A stretch of 64,000 nt of DNA from Pyropia yezoensis (GCA_009829735.1 CM020619.1:18109816-18173815), one strand, 5' to 3'; numbered from the stretch's first letter, positions 1-11,721 are shown. Notes: generated by a model from the sequence alone, not told the origin. Numbers and translations are program-made.

Positions 1-1228
1 CATGGTTGCGTCGCGAGCTCGACGCCGACTTCAGCCCCGCCACAGGCGGGCACGGCGCCGTCAACGTCAGGTACGGGGATACCCCCGGGAAGTACTCAAA
101 CCCGGGATACCGGCCGGTATCGGGCGCGGTGTGCCCGGATGCAACAGGGGTCACAGCGGCCGCAACCCCCCGAGCACTAGCCGGGTAGTCAACGTCCCGC
201 GGCAACGCGGAAGCAACCAAGTCGCATATCCCGAACGCGGGGTTGAGGAATACGGCACCCCGCCCGACGCGGGTGCGCCAGAGCTGGGCATGCCGGTCGT
301 CCGGCTTACTCAGTATCCAATGATGCTCCACACGGACAGCATTCGGCTGGTTCACTAGCCGCGCCAACTCCCGCTCCCAACTTGGGTCCAACTTGATACG
401 ACGGGAGGAACCTCCACGGTGGCTCGGCGGGTGGAAGTCCACCCGCATCCGGCCAGCAGAGTCCATGAGCTCTCGCACGGTGAGGCCTCGAACCCGAGCC
501 ACCAAGTCGGACACCGACATAGGGGAGTGGCCCGCCACCAAGGCGACGCCGCTACCCAGCGGGGCAACCCGGGCGGGCCCAGGAAGAATCGGCAGCGCCG
601 GGGGAAGCCCCACGGGCAGATGGGCCGGCGCCGCAGGCGCACGGGGGCGAGGAGGAAGAAGAAGGGCGGGCGCCCGCCCGGAGTAACTCCCGGAGTCCAC
701 CGCCATCGGTGAAGACACATCTTGACCCACAGTCGCCCGCGGCACCGCAGGAAGTGCGTCGTCACCACCCCGGCCCGACGAGGGTACAATGGGGACGGAT
801 GGGGTAGACCCTTCAACCGCCCCCGTACACGAACCACCAACCGGGCGGGTACCCGCACCATCTTGAACCGCCGTCCAGGCCGGGGCGCCGCCACAACCAT
901 CGGCAGCAGCGGCTGCACCTTCTTGCGGTAGCGCCACGCCGGCACCGGCAACAGAAGCCATCCGGGCCGCCGGAGGAGTAGGAACAGAAACCGCCACTCG
1001 CGGTTGACCGCCCCCCGACGGAGCCGTCGTGCCGCTGCAGACGGACGACAGTCCGACCGGCGGGCCCGCCGCCGACACGCGGACGGTCACCCAATCCTCG
1101 TCGTCCTCCGACGAGCTGGCGAGGAAGCACTCGGCAGCGGTGGCAGCGACGGGAACGTCGTCCTGCATCACCTCCTTCACCTCAAGCAGGAGGTCGTCCA
1201 CGCCCCCGGGCACCTGGGGGTCCGACAT
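1..1228 (-). CDS. Hypothetical protein, 3' end beyond the left edge
   Basis: Reading the minus strand from the ATG at 1228 gives an uninterrupted frame of about 409 codons to the window edge, so the stop lies outside. The N-terminus is acidic (MSDPQVPGGVDDLLLEV, then an SSSEDDED cluster), the middle is Ala/Pro/Gly-rich, and the last third has ordinary composition with folded-looking stretches such as DLVARVRGLTVRELMDSAG and ARLVNQPNAVRVEHHWILS. I recognise no family. A TATA-like TTATAA lies about 105 nt upstream of the ATG, which supports a real transcription unit. The acidic start and low-complexity hinge would also suit a retroelement Gag-like protein, and primer-site-like motifs lie nearby, but no zinc knuckle or enzyme is visible. 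Function unknown. Confidence 0.5.
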   Translation of the reverse strand, partial: MSDPQVPGGVDDLLLEVKEVMQDDVPVAATAAECFLASSSEDDEDWVTVRVSAAGPPVGLSSVCSGTTAPSGGGQPRVAVSVPTPPAARMASVAGAGVALPQEGAAAAADGCGGAPAWTAVQDGAGTRPVGGSCTGAVEGSTPSVPIVPSSGRGGDDALPAVPRATVGQDVSSPMAVDSGSYSGRAPALLLPPRPRAPAAPAHLPVGLPPALPILPGPARVAPLGSGVALVAGHSPMSVSDLVARVRGLTVRELMDSAGRMRVDFHPPSHRGGSSRRIKLDPSWERELARLVNQPNAVRVEHHWILSKPDDRHAQLWRTRVGRGAVFLNPAFGICDLVASALPRDVDYPASARGVAAAVTPVASGHTAPDTGRYPGFEYFPGVSPYLTLTAPCPPVAGLKSASSSRRNH

Positions 1229-1812
1229 GGTGGATCCGGGGTAGCAGGGGTTCCCCGTGCCAAGAAGCCGCAGCCGGCTCGACCCGGTACGGGGAAGGTA
1301 CAGGGACGAGCCAGGGAAGCGCGGGCACCCGCGCTTATAACCACACAGCTCAGCACGAGCGATACGGCAACGCGGGACGACCGGCGCCAACCGAGCTACG
1401 AAGTCGCTCCACCCAGGCACCTGGGTCAGGGCCACGCCCCCACACGGGGTAATCAAGGGGGGTCACCCCACAACCGCCCCCGCGCAACGCGGGCAGCCCG
1501 CGCCCCCACTCACTCTTCCACACGAGCGGGGCCCCCCTACCACTAGGCGCCTGGTGCCGGATCCGCTTGCACCACCCCCCGGAGAGGGGGGTCGTGACAC
1601 GAAAACCCGCATCGGGAATTCAACGGTCCGGAAAACGGATCGTGTGTGTACCACACAGAGGGGGGCACCCCCCTCAGACAACCCCGAAAAGAGGTGTCTG
1701 CCGCGACAGGGCGCAAAGCCCCACCCGACTGGTAAACGGTCGCGCGACCCACTTACATTTGGAAGGCCGAATGCAACTCGACCCGAGGACGGGCCGAATC
1801 TAAGGGGGGGAT
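1229..1812. other. GC-rich leader region with small palindromes
   Basis: No gene is visible. The stretch holds several perfect short inverted repeats made of C-run/G-run pairs (around 1568-1590 and 1660-1680). A TGGTGCCGGATCC-like motif at about 1551 resembles a retroelement primer-binding site, and a similar TGGTGCCGATCC recurs at about 2110. At about 1800-1812 a purine run (CTAAGGGGGGGA) is followed by TATGTAGCAAT, the look of a polypurine tract next to an LTR start. None of these is conclusive. Confidence 0.3.
1317..1340 (-). promoter_or_regulatory. Palindrome overlapping a TATA-like box
   Basis: AAGCGCGGGCACCCGCGCTT at 1317-1336 is a perfect palindrome with 9-base arms and a 2-base spacer. 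It overlaps TTATAA on the minus strand (1335-1340). It sits about 105 nt upstream of the ATG of the minus-strand ORF ending at 1228, a plausible core promoter position. Inference from position only. Confidence 0.35.
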
Positions 1813-4800
1813 ATGTAGCAATATGGATGACCGTATTGTGACCCTAATATAGGAAGACTACTTCTAACTCTTAACTTTCAATTTGGGAGTCCGTATTGGT
1901 CACGGTCTCTATACGTTACGTATGACCAGCGGGACTTGCATCTTGGGGTGGAGGGTAGCTAGTAGTGTCTCCGAGGGTTTATAACGAGGGGGCCGGTGGC
2001 GAATCCACCGCCAGCCATGGTAGAGCAACAAACCTCTCCCATTTGGGCTCCCATCTTGGTCCCGTGGCTTGCGCTCCAAGGACAGCAACCTTGGCCTCCC
2101 GGAGACGTTGGTGCCGATCCCCCTTGGTGAGTGTTCCCTGAGAGTGGACGTGCAGCGGTTCCTTAGTGTGCTACACTGAGCCTTTGGCTTGGTGCGTGTG
2201 GGAAGAGGGGATGTGAGTTAAAGCGGGAGCAGGGCGTTGCTGGAGCCATTATTGGGGGGTCTCGGGAGAGACACAGTCTGCTTTACGGACAAAAAAACAG
2301 CAAGGGCCTTCGTGCTGCCCGCCTCTCCTCTAAGACGAGGCATCACCACCCCCATGCCACAGATGCGCGGGGCGCGGTCCCCATCGCCTTCACTGGTCGC
2401 GCACGTTGGCGCGTGCGGGCAAATATCCCACTGGGCCCTGCTCCCCGCTCGGCCGCCCTCTGTGCACTATAGGTGCCCCACCGAAGTCCCGGCATCAGGG
2501 ACCGTCGCGGTGGGCGTGGGGCGGGTGCATTTCTGTCTCTCAAAGGCGTCCAGTCCAGGAGAGGGGTCCAGGAGGGGAAGGGGGGGGAGAGGCTTCGCGA
2601 GAAGAACCTCCATGTATCTTTTTTTTGCAACCCACCATAGAGATCGACGAGCTCCAGCGAGCAAGGCTTTCAAACGACAATCTGCAGGTACCTCGAGTAA
2701 TTTGATGTCTAACACTAACCGCAGCATGCCTTTGCAGGTACAACTAAAATTAACAATATGTTTATAATGAATAAAACTACATTTGCACACCCTCTTTTGC
2801 TGGAGATGCATTCCCCGACATGAGCCGGATACCCCTTCGGCTTTAGACGTGAAATAAAGGGACGTCAGAGCTTGCTCGCAAGCGAACATCAAGGTGCGGC
2901 AGGGTTGGTGGGGGGTCGATTCGGATTCGGAATCGGGTTCGCGAACACGGTGGATTCGCTCGAACTTTGGAAGAGTTCCACCCGAACGACACATGCATTG
3001 AGAACACGTGGCAACAAATTGACCACGTGTGAGCGTACTTAACAGAACTGGCATGGTCACATGACCTTGTCTTGCAATGGGTGGTGAGGTGTCCACGCAC
3101 ACGGCCGTAGACAAGCATCAGGCACCGTGCGGGGATGCGCGCTCTTGGACGGTGCGAGGCTGCGGAGGGCGGGGAACTCATGCACCAGCAGCACGGCGCT
3201 GTGCCCCCTAAACCGTCGTCGCGGATTTCCCACTTCAGCGTTGTAATGTGCTTGCGTCGCGCCTTGCGCACCCTCCCACAGCTACCGCTGGCCCACATTT
3301 TGGGTCTACTATCACGCAAGCGCTTGCACGCACGGGCAGGGGATCGCTGCGGGCATGCGCTATGACATGGTAAGCGAGTGACCCTGAGAGGTACGGGTGG
3401 CAGGCGACTGGGAAGCATCCCTTGGTCGCTCACCGCCCTGGCACCAGCGGCACTGGCACCAGCGGCACTGGCTGCAGCTTTGGACCCCCCTCCATGACTG
3501 TTTGGGCGCTCACGGAGAGTCTCGGCGCAGTGGTTGCCGCGCGGGCACTCCTCTCCGACATCCTTTATCCTGCCGTTGCACAGGCTGAGGGCATTCGCCA
3601 ATCGCGTATATTGACCTGGTAGCCTAACAGGCTATCCTCCACTCCAATCGCCACCAGCAAGCATGTCGTCTCCTTGGCGGTTGAGAGCACCTCGCGGTCT
3701 GGAAGCGCACAGGAGGGTAAAGCACGGCTGCCGTCATTGTCGCCCGGCTCCGTGGGAGGGAAGAGGGGGGGTGACATGAGCTGTGGCTACAGACAGATGC
3801 TCTGCCCTGCCTTTATCCGTGGAAGGTTTCCGATCGAGCCTGCGTCCTGGGTTGCGCCGCGGCGCAGGTCGCGATAGTGCGGGGAGGAGGAACTCTCGAA
3901 ATAGGGCCGGTGGCCGCGATGTTGGTCGCAGGGAGCATGTTGGCCAGGGAAAAGCGGGAGGGGGAGGGAGTTGCAGGTGACGGTGGTCACTTGTGGAGGC
4001 GGGGGGTGCGCGAAGGAGGTGCGGCTGGAGGGAAAGATTGATGGCGTTAAGGGGGGGGCGCCTGCCGCCGACGTGGCGGGCGCGGCGCACATCGAAGGGA
4101 CCCGAGTGGTGGGAGTGCACGCTGGCGAGTGGAGGAGGCGGCGCATTGACTGTCGGCGTTTGTGCGAAACAAAGGTCAGCGGGGGACGCACAGTGGGACA
4201 CTGCCCACGGAGGACATCTACTTCTGATACACTCATGGTCATGTCTGGATGTCGGCCAAAGCTGGTGCATTGCCGCCCGCTCGTCTGGCGGGCCCCAGCT
4301 GAGCAGGGCCGCCACACGCGGCCGCGGCGGGTGGTGCGCGCCGCTGTGGCGGGGTATGACGTGGCACGGCGGTCCGCGGGCCCGCGCGCCGTGGTGGGCC
4401 AGTGGGCCCTGCACCGCATCCGTGGGACACAACATGCGCGCCTGATTGGGCAACACAGCTGTGCTGCATCACGTATCACGGATACAGTACTGTACCGTTT
4501 CGGTCAGTAAACCGGGTCTTTCCATATCTTCTTGTACGGGCCCACCTCACCTCACCCCTCAGATGCGACCTCACGCTCTGCCGCGTCGCGCGGGCGGCGT
4601 GTGATTTTGGGCCTCACACGTGTGTCGGTGTCAGGTGGCGTCCAGCGGCCGCCGATGCGCTCGCATGCCTGCTCCGCCCCCACACCGAGCCCGTGTGGTC
4701 GGGGCAGTAGGCAGGGAGGGTGCCACCTGGCCAATGTGGGGGTACGGCGAGAGGGTTCCGACCCAGTGGCGCACCCTTTCCTTGTGCCATGCAGAGGGGC

Positions 4801-4950
4801 CATCCCCGCTGCGCGTCGTCACCTTTCCCTCACTTCACCTCTCCCCCCCCCCTTCTTCGCGGCCTCCCGCGTGCCCATTCTTCCCCCCCAATTTCCGCGC
4901 ATCTCACCTTCCTCCCCACCCCTCCCACCTACGCCTGACCCCTGCCGGCC
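1813..4950. other. Intergenic, no supported gene
   Basis: About 3.1 kb of lower-GC, mixed sequence without a convincing gene on either strand. The first 300 bases could be a decayed solo LTR (see the purine tract at 1800). One copy of the dispersed 32-bp core motif lies at 2609-2640. AATAAA-like signals occur near 2772 and 2852. The longest frames (for example minus 2843-3601) have no recognisable motif or sensible composition. Just before 4951 the sequence becomes strongly pyrimidine-rich, as in front of other genes in the window. Confidence 0.4.
2609..2640 (-). repeat. Dispersed 32-bp core motif, copy 1
   Basis: Minus-strand copy of the motif with centre GTTGCA, an A-run and GATACAT. It reads CTATGGTGGGTTGCA, eight A, then GATACATGG. 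It is the most divergent of the four copies, and no CCAAT box follows it. No gene can be tied to it. Confidence 0.6.
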
Positions 4951-6282
4951 ATGCCTCTTGTCCACCCGCCGTCATGCCCTGCCCCCCTCTACCTTATCGA
5001 CATGGACGAGGCGGGGCGGGAGACGCCCGAGCCAGACGGCCGGCTCCTCAGCGCCGCCGCCGCCGACCACATCGCCGCCGCCGACCCGCCCGTCACGGAC
5101 GTGGTGGTGCTGGCCCATGGCTTTTGTGTTACCGCCGCTGCTGCTGCGAGGGCGTATGCAGACTGGGTGGCCGCCGCAGCGGCCGCTGCACCGCCGGCCT
5201 CCCCGCCCCCGCTGCAACCACCGGTGGCCTTGCTGGTTGGCCTCCGGTGGCCCTCTTGGACGGGTGCCGCCACCGCCGCGGCCGCCGCTAACGCTGCCAC
5301 CGACGCCGTCGCAGACGGCGGCGGTGCGGTCGCTGCTGCGACGGCCGCGGCGTCCGTAGCGGGCGCAGCTGCGGCGGACGTGGCGGCCAACGTGGCGGCC
5401 ACGGGGGCAACCGCTGCGGCGGCCGCCGTGGACGCCGCGGCCGCTGCCGAAACGGTGGGCGGTGCGGCGGTGAACGGCTTTCTGGCGGCGGGGGGGGTGG
5501 CGGCGGTCGAGACGGAAGCGGCCATCTTTGGCCGCTTCACGGAGCGCGCCGAGGCCGTCGGCCGCGGCGCCGCCCACCGGCTGCTGCGGCAGCTACAAGC
5601 GGCGGCGGATGCGCGAGCTGCAACCTCCGCTCCGCCTCGCAAAGGAAAGGACGGCGGCGGCGGTGGTGGCGGCGGCGGCGGGCGCCCCCGCTTGCACTGT
5701 ATTGGCCACTCGCTGGGTTGCCAGGTGGTGTGTGGGGCGGTGGCGGGCCCCCGCGGGGGGCCCGGCCTCGAGCACCCCATCTCATCGCTGGTTCTGGTGC
5801 AGGCGGCTATGCCTGCCGACAGTTTCTGCCCCACAGGCGACTACGCCAGCCTCCCTCGTGCCGTTGAGGGTGTGGTTCTCATCACCCACTCGGCGGAGGA
5901 CCCGGCACTGCGGCTCTACGCGATTGGCCACGGGGTGGCGCTGGGCGTGCATGGCGCCCCACACGGCCCGTACGGTCGGTCACACTCGGTTCCTGTGGCT
6001 GTGACGCTGACGGGGTCGGACGAGGACCGCGTCTTTGCGGCGGGTCAAGTGGTCAATGTGGACGCCGCCCGGTACATTCGCGGCGCCACCAGCCGGCCGG
6101 TCGGCCTGAACCCGGTTAGCGGCCACCTGAACGTGCTCGGTGAGGAGGTGCTCGGGGTGGTGTGGGCCGCAATGGCAACTCCCTCTCGGAAACGCAACGA
6201 CAGCTCGTTGCGGGTGGCAGCTGACGATGCGGGCGAGAAGGCGGTGCCGTCGGGGGTGCGGCCAGTGGGTGGAGAGGCTTGA
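4951..6282 (+). CDS. Alpha/beta hydrolase (lipase/esterase-like)
   Basis: A single open frame of 443 codons. Residues 51-60 form a hydrophobic strand leading into AHGF, the usual oxyanion-hole strand of alpha/beta hydrolases. GHSLG at residues 252-256 is a textbook nucleophile elbow with Ser254 as nucleophile. ITHSAEDPA is a good place for the acid residue, and GHLNVL near residue 398 supplies the histidine. Between strand and elbow lies about 130 residues of Ala-rich low complexity plus a Gly run, an insertion relative to ordinary family members. The start may be 4951 or the in-frame ATG at 5002 (MDEAGRE), which would drop 17 weak residues. No signal peptide or membrane segment is obvious, so cytosolic. 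Substrate unknown. Confidence 0.7.
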   Translation: MPLVHPPSCPAPLYLIDMDEAGRETPEPDGRLLSAAAADHIAAADPPVTDVVVLAHGFCVTAAAAARAYADWVAAAAAAAPPASPPPLQPPVALLVGLRWPSWTGAATAAAAANAATDAVADGGGAVAAATAAASVAGAAAADVAANVAATGATAAAAAVDAAAAAETVGGAAVNGFLAAGGVAAVETEAAIFGRFTERAEAVGRGAAHRLLRQLQAAADARAATSAPPRKGKDGGGGGGGGGGRPRLHCIGHSLGCQVVCGAVAGPRGGPGLEHPISSLVLVQAAMPADSFCPTGDYASLPRAVEGVVLITHSAEDPALRLYAIGHGVALGVHGAPHGPYGRSHSVPVAVTLTGSDEDRVFAAGQVVNVDAARYIRGATSRPVGLNPVSGHLNVLGEEVLGVVWAAMATPSRKRNDSSLRVAADDAGEKAVPSGVRPVGGEA

Positions 6283-7475
6283 GCAGGCTCCCAGGCCGTC
6301 CGCTGGGCGGTCTCTGCATGATGCTGTTGAGGGAGTCTTCATACTGGTCCTCTGTTGAGCGGTGCGTCTCTTGGCTGCCGCGGCGCATTGCTCGCGCTCC
6401 CCGCCCTTCCGCAGCTTGCTGGATTTCGTTTATTCTGTACCTTCCGCCCCTGCGACCGTGCCGGCGGCTGTGTCAACCAATGGCGTGCCATTGACATTGA
6501 TAGCCTCTTGTGCAACGCTCCGTGATCTCCAGTCGCGACGATTACGGAAGACGGAATTAGTTAGAGGGCAAGCGGAATTGGGACATCCTCGCTCCATTTC
6601 GCACGCTCTGGCGCGGTCTCTCCACAAATCGGGACATCGTGATGTCAAGTCAGAAGAAGACGCAGACTCATAACCTCGCTGACGGACGGTCACAAAGTTG
6701 TGAAGAAGTTTTAGTTTCGTCCAAACAGTTACGCGGAAATGACGGGGGCGAACACCGCACGAGGCAGGGGGGGGGGAGGGTGACGGCGGTGAAGACGGCA
6801 AGTGCGTGGCTGGCCCGGGTTGCTGTGGCGGTGGCGTCTGCGGGGGCGGGTTTCCGCGCGCCTGGGCCCTGCGGGAGACCATGCACGCGCAGTACAATTC
6901 CGCGCGCGTCAGCCGCATGATAGCATGAGCAACTATGGACTCCCACAGCAGCGCAATCTTCTTCATGCGCGAAGATGTGACGGGAGGGCCGGCGGTCGCA
7001 CAGACTCTGACGTGCACGCACCCCTGCAGGGCAGCTGCACTGTGCGTGAGCGCTCGTGGATCTGGCTACCCCGAGAGAGACAGCCGCATCGTCCGGTTCG
7101 AGGTCGGTGGAGCATGCTCAGTAGCCGGTGATTGCCGCGCAGTTTCTCCCCGGGACTGCGAAGCACACGAGACCAGTGTCAGTCTGTCATTGTATCCACG
7201 GCGGTGCTCGTGGCTTGTTTGATCGTGGTCAGTTGCTGAACATGAAAAGCAGTGGAACACAGGACGAAGGAGCCCAGAGAGATGAGTACTTGACCGTTCA
7301 GTACTTGCGCACGGCCGTTGCAAAAGGTGGCCCCCTGCCTGTTGTCATGCCACTCTTTGAGTGGCTGGCACGACGTGACATCTTCTTGTTCCCCCACCCC
7401 ACCCCACCCCCTCGCTTCGTCCGCCGCCCACGCCCCTGTCCCACCCCCCCCCCCCCCCCCCTATCTCACTCTGCG
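6283..7475. other. Intergenic, no supported gene
   Basis: About 1.2 kb between the hydrolase and VPS22. The composition is mixed and lower in GC than the genes. Open frames on both strands lack motifs. The last 90 bases turn into a pyrimidine leader with an 18-C run (7444-7461) ending 14 bases before the VPS22 ATG. Confidence 0.4.
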
Positions 7476-7864
7476 ATGAACGGCGTGGGCGTGGCGGGCC
7501 TCCGTGCCGCCGCCGCCCGTCGAGCGGCGCTCTCTGCCACCGGCGCGACCGCCGCGGCCGACGCGGCGGCGGCGCTGTCTGCCCACGCAGGGACCTTTAC
7601 GTCCGCCCTGGCGGCCTTTGCGTCGGCCCACCGGGCGGACATTGAGGGCAACCCCGCGTTCCGGGAGCGCTTCCACGCCCTCTGCGCGTCGGTGGGGGTG
7701 GACCCGCTGACGTCGACCAAGGGGGTGTGGGGGCGCCTGCTGGGCGTCGGCGCCTTTTACGCCGAGCTGTCTGTCCGCCTCGTGGGCGTCTGCGCCGCCA
7801 CGCGGGGCGTCAATGGGGGGCTCCTCCGCATGGACGACCTCGTCGCCCGCCTCAACCGCCGTGT

Positions 7865-7901
<37 letters not shown>

Positions 7902-8286
7902 AGCGGGGGCAGGGGGGGCGCCGGACGGGCGGCGGCGGGTGGCGGGCCCCCCCCCCACGCCACCGCCACGGTCACCGCCGATGATGTGCGGCGGGCGGTC
8001 AAGCGGCTGGCGGGCCTCGGCGGCGGGTACGCCGTCGAGCGCGTCGGGGGCGTGGAGGTGGTCCGGTCCGTCCCCGGGGCGCTGAGCCGCGACGCGGGGG
8101 TGGTGGCGGGCCTCGCCGCGGGCCGCGGCGGGGTGGTGACCGCCGGTGCGGTGGCGGCGGCGACGGGCTGGGGGGGGGGGCGGCCCGCCGCGGCCCTCCG
8201 TGCCGCCGTCGACGGGGGGTTTGCGTGGGTGGATGACGCGGGGCGGGAGCGGACCTACTGGTTTTTGGGCCTGACGGGGGGGGGGA

Positions 8287-8318
<32 letters not shown>

Positions 8319-8462
8319 GAGCGAGCGCCACGCGCTTCCGTTTGTCCTTTTTCTTTCTTTTTTTTTTTTTTTTTTTGGACGCACGGCTGCAGCCCCTGGG
8401 GCGGGGCGGCTGCGGTGCTGTCGGCCTGCCGCGGGGGGGGCGTGCAGCGCTACTGGCCATAG
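7476..8462 (+). CDS. SNF8: SNF8/VPS22, ESCRT-II subunit
   Basis: The frame closely follows the known family. The start MNGVGVAGLRAAAAR matches the conserved GVG(A)xxI/L opening. Then come PAFRERFHALCASVGVDPL and GVWGRLLGVGAFYAELSVR, the hallmark central segments, followed by NGGLLRMDDL and the winged-helix parts GYAVERVGGVEVVRSVPG and AWVDDAGRERTYW. VPS22 forms the ESCRT-II core with VPS25 and VPS36 and sorts ubiquitinated cargo on endosomes. A poly-Gly insert of about 25 residues splits the two winged-helix domains. The ATG at 7476 is chosen because it matches the family start; the frame is open further upstream. The C-terminus is uncertain: after the YWFLGL segment there is a G-run of about 30 bases, and the stop could be TGA near 8319 in another frame or TAG at 8462. 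Confidence 0.9.
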
Positions 8463-9085
8463 TAGCTGTGTGCCCCCACGGGGGCGGCGGTGGGGGCCTC
8501 TGAGCGAGGGCGTGCGTCGGCCATGGCGCCGCCCACCCCCGCGCTGCCGCAGCAGCTGTTCCGTCTCGGGTGCGTGGCGGCGCCGACGGCGCCGACCAGA
8601 TGGGGGTCACCGCCGTCGGGGTTGCTTTTTTCCCCCCATTGGCTGCCCCCGCATGGGTGGGGTGATGGGGTGGGTGGGTGGTAGGGCGGGGGGGGGGAGG
8701 TGGGGGGGGCGGGGGCGACGGCCAAGGACGGGCCTGCCCAAACGCTCCGCGTCACGCAGCCACAAGGGGATAGGACCACGGGGCCACCGCCCCTACCGTC
8801 AGCGCAGCGCCCTTGCCTTGGCGCACCGGCCGTCGCGCCGCAAGGGCGGCGGCGGCCAGACAGACCTCTGGCGGGGAGGCCCCCTCCCTCTCCTTTTCCT
8901 ATCCCTTCTTTTCTGCCTGTTCCCCCCCCCCCCCCCCCCGCCCCCGCCTGCACATCCCTGTGCGGCCAGTGCCGTGGGGGGCGCCGCCGCGGCAGCGGTC
9001 GCACGCGGCGGCCCGTGCCGCGTGGGCGTCTGTGGGCCGCGCCCCGCCCGGCCCGCCGCGGCCGCTGTCGCTGCCGCCACGCGCC

Positions 9086-9121
<36 letters not shown>

Positions 9122-11112
9122 TGCCGCCCGCGGCGGCCACCGCCAGGCGCACCGCCTCGTGGCGTTTGCGCTTGCCCCCCCCCCCCCGCCCATCAAACGC
9201 CGACCCAGCGGCAGCATCAGAGCAGCAGCAACAGCGGCAGCAGCAACAGCAGCAACATCGGCAGCGGCAACCGCAGCGGGCAGCAGTGAGCACCTCCCAC
9301 GAGGCGCGACGCCCGCGCGCCTCCCCTCCCCCCCCCCCCCCCCCCCCCACGGACAGAGGCTCCACTTTCGCAGGGGGTCAAGCAAGTTGCAGAGGGCGGG
9401 GGGCGGGGCAAGGCCACCGCCACCACCTCCACCACCTCCACCCCCCCCCCCCCCCCCCCACCCACCCACGCGCCCCCCCACCCCCCCCCACCCGGCGGTG
9501 CGGCGGTCGGCCGCTACATGAGGGCAGGCGGCCCGACGAGCAAGGCCGGGCTATACCCCACCGCCCCCCCCTCCCCACCCCCTGTCCCCACACCATACCG
9601 CGATGGGTCGGGGGGTCGGGGGGGGTGGGCGGGCGGCACGCGCGGTGGCCACCCGGTGGCCACCCGGTGGCCAGCCACCACCCCCCCCGGTCCCCCCCCG
9701 CCCCCCCCATCCGGCACGCCGACGCCGCCGCGGCCGCCCGCGTGTGTGCGTGGGGGGGTGGGGAGGGGGAGAGGGAGGGCGGGGGAGCGGGGGCGGGGCT
9801 CGGCGCCGGCCGCCGCCGCCGCCGCCGCTGCCGCCGAGGATGCCAAGCGGAAGGCCCGCGGGCGTGCCCCCGCCGCCCCCGCCCCAGGCCCGCTCGCGCG
9901 GCCGCGCCCAAGATCTCCATCCCCCGAGAGGCCTACCGTCCCCCAGCGCGCACGGCGGGCGCCCGCATCCGTGGCAGGCACAGGCGCCCGGCGACCCACG
10001 CCCGGGCGTCCAGTTGCCACCCGGCCCCTGCCCTTTGGTCCTTTGCTCCCACCCTCTCTAGATAGGATACCCACCGGCGGCGGCGCGCGAGCGGTTCCTT
10101 TGTCCCCCAACCCCCGCGCACGCTCCGGCCCTCGTCCACTGCGACTGCCACCGCTCCCTCCCTCCCCCCCCCGTGTCGTCGAAATTCCGGCCGACCCCTC
10201 CCCCCCCCTCTTTCCCCGGCCTGACGGGGGGGGGGGCCCGACGGCGCTTCGCCCCGACGGGCCACGCCCGGCCCGCCGCGTGCCGCCCCTCCCCGCCCGC
10301 CAAGCCAGTCGCCTCCCGTCTGACACTCCTGCCCTCACTCCCACCCCCACCCCCATCCCCACCCCCACCACCACACCACCACCACCACCACCACCACCAC
10401 CACCACCACCACCACCACCACCCCCCCACTCCCCCTTTCCCCGCCCCGCGCCGCCCACCCCCCCTGGCCCCGTCACACCCCCCCCTCCCCCCCCCCCCCC
10501 GGCTTGACTTTGCTCGCCTTTTCCCGCCATCCCCGACGGCCCGCGCGCATCCGTTGTTTCCCCTCCCCCCCCTCCCTTTTCCCCCTCCACCCCCCCCCAC
10601 CCCCACCTGTTGGCCTCTGCGGCGGTAGCTGCGGTGGCGGTGGCGGTGGGGGGTGGGCGGGGGGCGCGCGACGTGCGGGCGGGACGGCGCCGGCGGGACG
10701 GCCGCCGCGCGGGGCTGTGGGCCGCCAGGGGCGCCGCGCCGCCGCGCCGCGGCTGCAGGGACAGCCGGCAGGGCGCCTCTGTCCCTGCCCACCTGCTCTT
10801 TTCCCCTTTTGGGGGGGGCTGCTACCTACCCCCCGCCCCCCTTCATCCTCCCCCCTCCCCGCCCCCATTTTCTTGGCCCGCGCCCCGTAACCCGCCACCC
10901 CCCGCCCCCCCCATCCCCGCGCCCCCATCTGCCCTTTCCCCATCTCATCGTCGCTGCCCTCTCTGTTTTTTCTCTTTTTTTCTCTTTGATTGCCCCCGCT
11001 CCACCCACCCCACCGGCACGGGCACTGTCAAAGCCACCGCCCCACCCCCCACCCCGCCCCCCCCCCCCCCCCCCCTCCACCCGGCGGCCACTACCACCCG
11101 GCGGCCACTACC
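8463..11112. other. Low-complexity GC region, no gene supported
   Basis: About 2.6 kb of C-runs, G-runs, CCG/GCC triplets and CAG/GCA repeats (9218-9290). A plus-strand frame stays open for 582 codons to 10065 and would encode Gln-, Pro- and Ala-rich sequence, including a Q-rich patch near 9220, but no domain is visible and equally long frames exist on the other strand. It may hide exons of an unrecognised gene. The end, before 11113, is a pyrimidine-rich leader. Confidence 0.4.
10375..10422. repeat. (ACC)16 microsatellite
   Basis: Sixteen uninterrupted ACC triplets. It lies in non-coding low-complexity sequence; both adjoining flanks are C-rich. Confidence 0.9.
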
Positions 11113-11641
11113 ATGGCGTCCCCCCCCCCCCCCCCCCCACCAACCCGTGGTCCCGCCTCGCCACCCGCATGCAGGGCCTCAAGTCCCGCACCGCCCTCCC
11201 GTGGGCGGCCCCCCCGCCGCCGCCCGACGCGGTGTGGGAGGCGGCCAAGGCCGACGTCCGCGCCATGGCCGCCGCGTACGGGCGGCTGGAGGGCCTGGCC
11301 GCCGGCGCCGCGGACGCCGTGTCCGCCGCCGCCGCGGCGGTGGGGGGGCTCGCCGCGGGGATGGGCGCGTACGGCCGGGCGCTCGAGGGGGGGGGGGGGG
11401 CGGGGGGGGGGGGGGGGGGGGGCGCCAACAGCCGCAGCCGCAGCGGGAGCAGGAGCAGCCACTGCCGCCGCTGCCGCCGCGGCTGGTACCGCCGCTGCCG
11501 ACGGCGGCAGCGGCGGCGGCGGCGGCGGCGGCGGAGGGGGCGGCGGCGGCTCCCCGGACGGGATTGGCGCCGACCTCCTCCGCGCGGCGGCGGTGCTCGA
11601 CGCCCTGGCCGGAACGGGCAGCAGGGGTGGTGGCGGCAGCA

Positions 11642-11721
<80 letters not shown>

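Noticed and set aside
2843-3601. 252-codon minus-strand frame
   Set aside because: No motif, an irregular composition, and no promoter-like or leader sequence before its start.
8317-10065. 582-codon plus-strand frame with a Gln-rich patch
   Set aside because: Very high GC makes long chance frames common, the opposite strand is equally open, and no domain or convincing start is present.
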